Shown: positions 51,117 to 57,993 of the stretch, one piece after another
Numbering within the stretch: the stretch's first letter is position 1
How the letters are laid out: each line of letters starts with the position of its first letter
DNA from: an uncultured Mediterraneibacter sp.
Lineage (GTDB): Bacteria > Bacillota > Clostridia > Lachnospirales > Lachnospiraceae
Direction: 5' to 3'
NCBI GenBank assembly: GCA_934309345.1
Contig: CAKRDD010000019.1
Coordinates: 1-64,000, forward strand
Length of the DNA stretch: 64,000 bases
Program-made: the position numbers and the translations under genes
Notes under the pieces: model-generated
Databases searched by the model: none
Told to the model about the DNA's origin: nothing
The model's input: only the letters and a program-made list of their open reading frames with translations

Positions 51117-53378
51117 ATGCGGAAGAGAAATAATTACCGGAATTTAATATTGGGGTGTTGTATGGCTGGTATAGCGATGATTCTTGCATTCTTTTTCCTG
51201 TATCATACTTATATCCAGGATATTATCTATGAAGAACGATTGAATCAGATGGAAGAGATTACCCGTCAGATGTTTCAAAGTCTGGAGGATGTGATCGATT
51301 CCCACTGGAACCGGGTAACGGAAGAATGTAATTACCTGAGAGATGCAAACGTACAGACTACAGATGAACTCTGTAGATATATGAAAAAGAAATATGAATT
51401 ATCAGCATATGCAGATCAGAAGATCACATTGATGGCAGTAGATTCAGAGGGCGGATATTATACGGAATCCGGAAACAGGGGACTTTTCCGGGATCTGGAT
51501 TATTTCGAAGAAAGTCCTGAAAAGATCAGTTTTGTTTTTGATTCCATGACGGATAACCAGTCAGAGATGGTATTTCTGAATCGTCTGCCGGAACCAATAC
51601 ATCTTCAGGATGGAGAAAAGGAAACTTCCATTCTTTATTTTGGAATTGCCCAGGATATGGAACAGCTGAATCCTTATTTCAACTGTGATGCATACGATGG
51701 GAACAACAGTGTGTATGTACTGGATGATAATGGATTCAAACTGTTCAACAGCAATCAGGTGGAACTGATCAAGGGACATAATGTATTTTCCGTTCTACAG
51801 AACATGAAGTATCTTCACAATTCTTCCTTTGAGAAAACAAAGGCAGAATTGGAAGAAAAAGGCTGTAGTTATTCTAATGCAATACTGGATGGAACAGAGT
51901 ACTTTTACGGGTTGAAACGAATGGAAAATGCCGAATGGACACTTATTTTTCTGGTTCCGGCAGAGTATGTTGCTACGAATACCTTAGAACTTGTCAATTT
52001 TGTCACAATATTTATCGTTATCTTTACGCTTATTGTAGCTGTCTGTGTTATACTGGGAATTTCTTTTGTCATGCACAGAAACCAGCAGGAAGCGATCCGT
52101 GTGGAACGGGAAAATAATGCGAAGCTGGAAACTGTGAATACAGAGCTGCGTCAGGCAAAGCAGGCGGCAGAGGACGCCTTTCAGGTGGCACAGGAAGCGA
52201 GTAGATCAAAGAGCAGTTTCCTTGCCAATATGTCTCACGATATTCGTACTCCTATGAATGCAATCATTGGTATGACGTCACTGATCAAACATGATGCCGG
52301 TGATAAAAGCAAGGTAATCGAGTATGCGGATAAAATTGACACTTCATCACAGCATCTGTTAGGGATCATTAATGATGTTCTGGATATGAGTAAGATTGAA
52401 GCAGGAAAAACGGTTTTCAAGTATTCTGACTTTTCTATTCTGGATTTTATGCAGGAACTCGACACGGTATTTCATTCTCAGATATGTGAAAAGAAGCAGA
52501 CTCTTACAATTATAAAAGAAAATATCTGTCATGAGTGGGTGAATGGGGATCAGGTTCATTTGATGCAGATTTTCAGTAATCTGCTGTCTAATGCAATAAA
52601 ATATACGCAGGAAGGTGGAGAAATTCAGCTTTTGATAGAGGAATGTGAATCAAATTCATCTATTTATGCAAAGTACCGCTTTTTAGTCAGTGACAATGGT
52701 GTGGGAATGTCGGCAGATTTCATGAATACGATTTTTGAAGCATTTACCCGAGCGGAGAGTTCCCTGACCAATAAGATACAGGGAACCGGACTTGGAATGG
52801 CTATCACTAAAAACCTGGTTGAAGCGATGGGAGGAACCATTGACGTGGAGAGTGAACCGGGTCAGGGAAGCTGCTTTGAGATTCTTATGGATCTTAAAAT
52901 TGCAGAAGACAAGTCTGTTTCTTTGATACCACAGACAGAAAAGGATGAGCCGGAGAGCAATATCCTGCAGGGAATGAAGTTCCTGTGTGCAGAGGATAAT
53001 GAGATAAATGCAGAAATCCTGACGGAGCTGTTAAAGATTGAGGGTGCAGAGTGCACAATCTGTGAAAATGGTGAAGAGGTTTTGAAGTCATTTGAACAGT
53101 CTGTCCCGGGGGAATATGACATGATCCTGATGGATGTGCAGATGCCTGTTATGAACGGATATGAGGCAACACAGGCAATCCGCAGAAGCTCCCATGAACT
53201 GGCAAAGACAATTCCGATCATTGCTATGACAGCCAATGCATTTTCGGAGGATATACAGCATTCCCTGGCAGCGGGTATGAATGCACATATCTCAAAACCG
53301 GTTGATATGAAGATGCTGGAAAAGACAATCAGAAGCATAAAATCCGGCGGGGGGGGGTACCGAACCGTAGGTTATTGA
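51117..53378 (+). CDS. Hybrid sensor histidine kinase 2 with Cache-like ectodomain
   Basis: A 753-residue protein, starting at the ATG at 51117 with GAGGGAGAA just before; the open frame begins at 51075 inside the previous gene. The order is span 1 (about 8-30), an ectodomain of about 250 residues, span 2 (FIVIFTLIVAVCVILGISFV), a coiled coil, HisKA (ANMSHDIRTPMNAIIGM), an ATPase domain (LLSNAIKYT, DNGVGMS, GTGLGMAIT) and a receiver with the Asp in ILMDVQMPVMNGYEA. The end is low-complexity, coded partly by a run of nine G. Kinase 3 follows at once. Confidence 0.9.
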   Translation: MRKRNNYRNLILGCCMAGIAMILAFFFLYHTYIQDIIYEERLNQMEEITRQMFQSLEDVIDSHWNRVTEECNYLRDANVQTTDELCRYMKKKYELSAYADQKITLMAVDSEGGYYTESGNRGLFRDLDYFEESPEKISFVFDSMTDNQSEMVFLNRLPEPIHLQDGEKETSILYFGIAQDMEQLNPYFNCDAYDGNNSVYVLDDNGFKLFNSNQVELIKGHNVFSVLQNMKYLHNSSFEKTKAELEEKGCSYSNAILDGTEYFYGLKRMENAEWTLIFLVPAEYVATNTLELVNFVTIFIVIFTLIVAVCVILGISFVMHRNQQEAIRVERENNAKLETVNTELRQAKQAAEDAFQVAQEASRSKSSFLANMSHDIRTPMNAIIGMTSLIKHDAGDKSKVIEYADKIDTSSQHLLGIINDVLDMSKIEAGKTVFKYSDFSILDFMQELDTVFHSQICEKKQTLTIIKENICHEWVNGDQVHLMQIFSNLLSNAIKYTQEGGEIQLLIEECESNSSIYAKYRFLVSDNGVGMSADFMNTIFEAFTRAESSLTNKIQGTGLGMAITKNLVEAMGGTIDVESEPGQGSCFEILMDLKIAEDKSVSLIPQTEKDEPESNILQGMKFLCAEDNEINAEILTELLKIEGAECTICENGEEVLKSFEQSVPGEYDMILMDVQMPVMNGYEATQAIRRSSHELAKTIPIIAMTANAFSEDIQHSLAAGMNAHISKPVDMKMLEKTIRSIKSGGGGYRTVGY
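53350..53358 (+). repeat. Run of nine G near the end of kinase 2
   Basis: Nine consecutive G residues, followed by TACCGAA, lie 20 bases before the kinase 2 stop codon. Such runs are prone to slippage, which here would change only the last residues. Kinase 3 has a related tail (GGGGTACCGAAACG) at 55577. Confidence 0.8.
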
Positions 53379-53408
53379 ACAGCGATAAAGGTCGCAGGGG
53401 GATAGGAA

Positions 53409-55625
53409 ATGAAAACAAAAGATATTCAGGAACTCTATCAAATAAAATTACATAGCATGGATACGATCCTGCATCAGATATCGCTTATGGATCAGGTGGA
53501 AAATGAGCAGGAGTTGTCAGAAATCATTCACTCTTTGCTGCAGGCAATTGGAAACTATACAGGGGCAGACCGGGTATATGTTTTTGACTGGGAAACCGAT
53601 CAGAAGGACAGCCTGAGCAATACATTTGAATGGTGTGCCGATGAAGTGACACCAGAGATAGATAACCTTCAGGCAATACCAGTCAGTTTGATGCCAAACT
53701 GGGTGAAACGATTTGAAAACAGGGAAGTAATCGTGATCAATGATCTGGAAGCGACAAAATATTCTGAACCAGAAGAATATGAATTGTTAAAAACACAGGA
53801 AATTTGTTCACTGATTGCAGTGCCGATTTATGCCAATCATCAGATGAATGGATTCATCGGGGTAGATAATCCTGATTTGAGACAGAATGAGATTTCCATC
53901 ACACTGCTGTCTGATGTTGGTGGGCATCTTGGATGTGTGCGGGAAAATCTGAAAAGTACGGTACTGTTGAAAAAGGCTCTTGATGAGGCAACAAAGAGGA
54001 CAGAGATTATTTCCGCAATTGCTACGTTGTATATAACCATCATATATGCCAATGTTAAAGAGCGGACATATGAACTTTTGGAAGGTTATGACCTTGTGCA
54101 AAAAATCCTTGGACAAAAGGGGAAAATTGATGATGTTATGGAAAGGATTCCAACGGCATTTGCCGCCCTGGAAGGGAGAGAAAAGTACCGGGAGTTTCTT
54201 GACTTTGATACATTGGCAGAGAGACTTCGTAATACGAATTCTGTTTCGATTGAATTTATGGGAGTAAACGGAGAATGGCGGCTTTCCAGATTTATTGTAA
54301 AGAGCAGAGATGCACAGGGAAACGTTGTGGATGTGCTTTATGTTGTACGAGATATTACAGAAGAAAAATCACGGGAACTCATGTATCAGAAACAGCTTAA
54401 GGCAAGCATGGAAGATGCTCATCGCGCGAATCTTTCAAAAACAGCCTTTCTTAGGCGTATGAGCCACGATATCCGTACACCGCTAAACGGAATCGTGGGG
54501 ATGATTCATATCGTTGAAAAATATGACAATGATGTGGTTAAGTTACAAGAATGCAGGCAGAAGGTACTTCAGTCCACAGATTATCTGCAAAATCTGATCA
54601 ACAATGTCCTGGATATCAGCAAACTCGAATCCGGTTCCCTTGTGTTGGAACATAAATCCTTTGATCTGGAAGAACTGTTAAGTAATAATCTGACGGTTGT
54701 TGCAATGAGTGCTTATGAGAATGGTGTAAGATTTGAAGGCGGCGTGGAAACCAGCACGATCCGCCACAGATATTTGATTGGAAGTCCGGTACATCTGAGC
54801 AGGGTTTTAATGAATCTTTCTTCCAATGCGATTAAATACAATCATTTTCATGGAACAGTGAATGTTCATTGCGAAGAATTATCGGATGATGGGAATATGG
54901 CTGTTTTTCAGTTTGTATGTTCAGATACCGGTCTTGGTATGAGTGAAGAATTTCAAAAACATGCGTTTGATGCTTTTGCGCAGGAAGGTAAACAGTCAAC
55001 TACAACATTCAGTGGTTCCGGTCTGGGACTTTCGATTGTCAAAGATATTGTTGAACTGATGGGTGGAACGATAGAATTGGAAAGCGAAGAAAATGTAGGA
55101 AGCACGTTTACGGTTACGATTCCATTTGAGATAGATTATTTGGTTGAAAATAATGATTCACAGAAGGACAGCTGCTCACAGGGCATGGATCTGTCAGGAA
55201 AAAGGGTGCTTCTTGTTGAAGATAATGCCATCAATATGGAGATAGCCCATGCAATCCTGGAAGAGGAGCATCTGAATATTACAGAAGCGAAAAACGGAAA
55301 AGAGGCACTTGAAATATTTCGGAATTCTAAATTGAATGAGTATGATGTCATCATCATGGATGTGATGATGCCGGTCATGGATGGACTGGAAGCAACAAAA
55401 GCAATTCGTATGTTGGAACGTGAGGATGCCAAAAAGATTCCAATCATTGCCATGACGGCAAACGCCTTTGAGGAAGATCGGAAAGCATGTCTGGATGCCG
55501 GGATGGATGAACATATTGGAAAGCCGATTGATATTCCGCTATTAAAAAGAACAATCACAAAACTGCTGACAAAAAAGGGGTACCGAAACGCAGGTTCTTG
55601 TTCAGTAACCACTAAACAAGAATAA
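53409..55625 (+). CDS. Hybrid sensor histidine kinase 3, cytosolic, GAF and PAS-like input
   Basis: A 738-residue protein with no membrane segment. A GAF domain lies near residues 30-185 (GADRVYVFDWETDQKDS, ICSLIAVPIYANHQMNGFIGVDNP). A PAS-like part ends in VLYVVRDITEEKS near 318. HisKA is RRMSHDIRTPLNGIVGM, the ATPase domain has LSSNAIKYN, DTGLGMS and GSGLGLSIV, and the receiver Asp is in IIMDVMMPVMDGLEA. A GGGGGATAGGAA stretch serves the ATG, 30 bases after kinase 2. It would read a cytosolic signal within the same operon as the extracellular sensors. Confidence 0.9.
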   Translation: MKTKDIQELYQIKLHSMDTILHQISLMDQVENEQELSEIIHSLLQAIGNYTGADRVYVFDWETDQKDSLSNTFEWCADEVTPEIDNLQAIPVSLMPNWVKRFENREVIVINDLEATKYSEPEEYELLKTQEICSLIAVPIYANHQMNGFIGVDNPDLRQNEISITLLSDVGGHLGCVRENLKSTVLLKKALDEATKRTEIISAIATLYITIIYANVKERTYELLEGYDLVQKILGQKGKIDDVMERIPTAFAALEGREKYREFLDFDTLAERLRNTNSVSIEFMGVNGEWRLSRFIVKSRDAQGNVVDVLYVVRDITEEKSRELMYQKQLKASMEDAHRANLSKTAFLRRMSHDIRTPLNGIVGMIHIVEKYDNDVVKLQECRQKVLQSTDYLQNLINNVLDISKLESGSLVLEHKSFDLEELLSNNLTVVAMSAYENGVRFEGGVETSTIRHRYLIGSPVHLSRVLMNLSSNAIKYNHFHGTVNVHCEELSDDGNMAVFQFVCSDTGLGMSEEFQKHAFDAFAQEGKQSTTTFSGSGLGLSIVKDIVELMGGTIELESEENVGSTFTVTIPFEIDYLVENNDSQKDSCSQGMDLSGKRVLLVEDNAINMEIAHAILEEEHLNITEAKNGKEALEIFRNSKLNEYDVIIMDVMMPVMDGLEATKAIRMLEREDAKKIPIIAMTANAFEEDRKACLDAGMDEHIGKPIDIPLLKRTITKLLTKKGYRNAGSCSVTTKQE

Positions 55626-55660
55626 ACGAAAATGATATTGAAAAAGTAGGAGGAATTCAG

Positions 55661-55954
55661 TTGTTAGAGAAAGCAGTTCAGTCTGCAATATATGAAAAGG
55701 CGGATGCAGATTAGTATGATCTTGTATTGATGGATATCCAGATGCCAAATATGGACGGATATAAAGCAACACAGCTGATCAGACAGTTACCGGATAAGAA
55801 AAAATCCGGGATTCCTGTTATTGCCATGACTGCGAATGCATTTGAAGAGGATAAGAGAAATGCTCTTGCAGCCGGAATGGATGGTTTTCTGTCAAAGCCA
55901 ATTGTGATTGAGGAGTTGATCCACACATTGCAGAATAGTATGGAGATGAGATAA
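55661..55954 (+). pseudogene. Truncated response-regulator receiver domain
   Basis: A TTG with GGAGG upstream opens 17 codons that stop at a TAG (55712-55714). The same frame then runs on as YDLVLMDIQMPNMDGYKATQ to KPIVIEELIHTLQ, the second half of a receiver with acceptor Asp and the Lys of the switch region. The N-terminal half with the acidic pair is lost and the stop sits inside, so it is not functional. It resembles the receiver of kinase 4. Confidence 0.8.
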
Positions 55955-56001
55955 AGATATAAATATAAATAGGTGAGCTTGGATTTAAATGAGCTTAAGT
56001 A

Positions 56002-56047
56002 AAAAGAGTCACAGTTATTCCCTGATGGAACAGACTGTGGCTCTTTT
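56002..56047. terminator. Terminator after the second sensory operon
   Basis: AAAAGAGTCACAGT pairs with ACTGTGGCTCTTTT (one G-T pair), with A-rich and T-rich flanks. It can serve the sensory operon and the convergent YitT gene. Confidence 0.85.
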
Positions 56048-56112
56048 CTGTTTTTAGATATTCAAGCGGATGCGCAAAGTGTTCTGTAGAGTTTCTTCCC
56101 GCCTAAAAGGCA

Positions 56113-56985
56113 CTAAAAGGATCTTACCTTCGGCCGGTATCTCATATCAGATACTGTATACACTGTTACGAATGCTTCCGGATCTTTCTTAATAATATAA
56201 TTCATCAGTTTCTGATATTCACTCTTGTCTACGATTGTAATGATCTCTCTGTGTTTCTGCATATTGTATGCGCCTGTCGCCTCGTAGAATGTTGCTCCGC
56301 TATGCAGTTCATGCAAGATAAACTGACGGACTTCTTCTTCGTATTTTGTAATAATACATACACGTCTTTTCAGATTCTGGCCAAAGATAAAATGATCCAG
56401 CACAATACCATTAAAATAAGTTCCAAGCACACTTAGAACGACAGCTTTCTTGTCATAGATCAGAGCGGAAGAAAGTGCCACACACATGCCCGAGATGGAC
56501 ATTGCTTTTCCTAATTCTATGTGCAGATATTTATTCATGATCTTTGCTACGATATCCAGTCCGCCAGAAGATGCATTCATGTTAAATAAAATACTGAGCC
56601 CGATACTTACGACCAGGATATAACATATTACATCCAGTTCACTGCTGTTTGTCAGCGAGGTGAAATCCGGAAATATGTGCTCAAATACTGCAAGATACAC
56701 CGGCAGCAGGATGCTTGTGTAAACCGTCTTTGCCCCGAATTCCTTTCCGCATGTCACAAAGCCTATCAGCAGCAGGACGACGTTCAATATCATTGTGATC
56801 GTTGATACATGCAACGGTATATAATGCGACATAACAATTGCCAGCGCGGATATACTGCTGATCGAGGTCATACTCGGAATCAAAAAGAAATATACGGCCG
56901 CGGCGATAATCCCCACTGCTATCGTCATGATGGCGGTGTCTTTCAAATTGTCTGATGTGAAAATCTGTTTCTCTTGTTCGTTCAT
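56113..56985 (-). CDS. YitT family membrane protein
   Basis: A 290-residue protein with about five or six spans in the first 200 residues (YitT membrane domain) and a C-terminal DUF2179 domain of about 80 residues (CIITKYEEEVRQFIL, HREIITIVDKSEYQKLMNYI, DPEAFVTVYTVSDM). The family is widespread in Firmicutes and its function is not established. GGGGAATGACAA precedes the ATG. It is a single leftward gene within the sensory island. Confidence 0.9.
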   Translation of the reverse strand: MNEQEKQIFTSDNLKDTAIMTIAVGIIAAAVYFFLIPSMTSISSISALAIVMSHYIPLHVSTITMILNVVLLLIGFVTCGKEFGAKTVYTSILLPVYLAVFEHIFPDFTSLTNSSELDVICYILVVSIGLSILFNMNASSGGLDIVAKIMNKYLHIELGKAMSISGMCVALSSALIYDKKAVVLSVLGTYFNGIVLDHFIFGQNLKRRVCIITKYEEEVRQFILHELHSGATFYEATGAYNMQKHREIITIVDKSEYQKLMNYIIKKDPEAFVTVYTVSDMRYRPKVRSF

Positions 56986-57043
56986 TTGTCATTCCCCATT
57001 TTTAGATACTTAGTATTCAGAAAAATCAGATACCAGTATTTAT

Positions 57044-57073
57044 ATTATATCTCTAATATATTCATGGAGACAA
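57044..57073 (-). promoter_or_regulatory. Promoter of the YitT gene
   Basis: On the minus strand: TTGTCT, an 18-base spacer, TATAAT. The 321 bases between the YitT and DUF6054 genes otherwise hold AT-rich DNA and the palindrome at 57085. Confidence 0.5.
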
Positions 57074-57084
57074 CAGTTAATTTT

Positions 57085-57100
57085 ATCAGTTATAACTGAT
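57085..57100. promoter_or_regulatory. 16-bp perfect palindrome, possible operator
   Basis: ATCAGTTATAACTGAT reads the same on both strands. It lies directly upstream of the YitT promoter, between divergent genes, where a dimeric regulator could bind. The regulator is unknown. Confidence 0.45.
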
Positions 57101-57306
57101 GAAATACAAATTTTAATAAACAATATAAGATACAAATTTTATTTCTCAGGATAGTATGTTACTTGTAAAATCGAAAAACACATGATAAATTGTAAATATA
57201 AAGTGAAAAAGATCATATTTATAAAAAGGCACTTGTTATGAAGACAATTACAAGCAATAATGCCGGTGCGAGATTTGTAGCTATTTCAGGAAAGGAAGGG
57301 GTGTGT

Positions 57307-57639
57307 ATGGCAAAAATAGAAAGAAGTATAAATGGGGATTTTGATCAGGTACTTTCTAATATCGAAAACGGAATATTAAGTGGCAGTATGTCAGCAACAC
57401 TAGAAGATGCCAGTGACTTCCGAAGTGGGACTGCGCGTTGCAGCGTTCGTGTTTTTGAGCGTTACAGCTATGCCGGAGGGAACAGAGTGAGCCTCAATAT
57501 TACACTTTTTCAAAACGGCGAAGATCCTGTTCAACTTTCCGCAATTACAGCGGGTGGAAGTCAGGCTGTATTTTTCAAAATTAATACATTAGGGGAAGAA
57601 GCGTTTCTTGATAAGTTGATTGAGCTGTTGGATGTATAA
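57307..57639 (+). CDS. DUF6054 family protein
   Basis: A 110-residue soluble protein. The ATG at 57307 is preferred because AAGGAAGGGG lies upstream; the frame opens at 57238. The sequence GTARCSVRVFERYSYAGGNR and AITAGGSQAVFFKINTLGEE fits the family I know as DUF6054, small Clostridia proteins of unknown role. It is followed by a promoter-terminator pair for a possible small RNA. Confidence 0.7.
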   Translation: MAKIERSINGDFDQVLSNIENGILSGSMSATLEDASDFRSGTARCSVRVFERYSYAGGNRVSLNITLFQNGEDPVQLSAITAGGSQAVFFKINTLGEEAFLDKLIELLDV

Positions 57640-57683
57640 AATTCTTCTGATGTGTCTTGCAGTTTGAAATTGCAAACTTTTAT

Positions 57684-57852
57684 GTGACAAACCTAACGGC
57701 CTATGATATTATAAACTTGATATAAGCGAAAATGACTTTTGCAGAAACGAAAGTATCTGAGTACAAATAAGCAGGAAACAGTAATGTCAATGTTGTATGG
57801 ACTTGGGAAGTAGGAGAACAGTTCGAATATATACATCGGCTGTTCTTTTTTT
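57684..57852 (+). ncRNA. Candidate small RNA with its own promoter and terminator
   Basis: GTGACA (57684-57689), a 17-base spacer and TATTAT with an extended TG (57707-57712) form a good promoter. A terminator (AGAACAG 57815-57821 with CTGTTCT 57840-57846, then seven T) ends about 130 bases later. No reading frame with a ribosome-binding site lies between. A GCGAAAA/TTTTGC hairpin is near the 5' end. It matches no RNA family I can name. It may instead be the attenuated leader of kinase 4. Confidence 0.45.
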
Positions 57853-57888
57853 ATAAATGTAGGAAAGTAGCTTTCCCACATTTATAAA
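57850..57888. repeat. 18-bp near-perfect inverted repeat
   Basis: TTTATAAATGTAGGAAAG (57850-57867) and its complement (57871-57888) differ at one base and have a three-base loop. Confidence 0.7.
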
Positions 57889-57891
57889 AAC

Positions 57892-57973
57892 GCTCCGCTA
57901 AGGATGCGTACTGCGGCGTACAATGTAAGTGTCGCAAGCTCCGCTTAGGATGCGTATTGCGGCATACAATGTA
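57892..57973 (+). repeat. Two direct copies of a 36-bp unit in the leader of kinase 4
   Basis: Units at 57892-57927 and 57938-57973 agree at 33 of 36 positions. Each has a GTAC/GTAC or GTAT/ATAC mini-stem around TGCGGC. Two of the three differences are on the two sides of that stem and keep it paired. Confidence 0.75.
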
Positions 57974-57993
57974 TACACAAAAGGAAAAGAATA

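Noticed and set aside
55661..55954. UAG read as an amino acid (pyrrolysine or suppression) in the receiver fragment
   Set aside because: The N-terminal half of the domain is missing as well, so simple gene decay explains the stop better.
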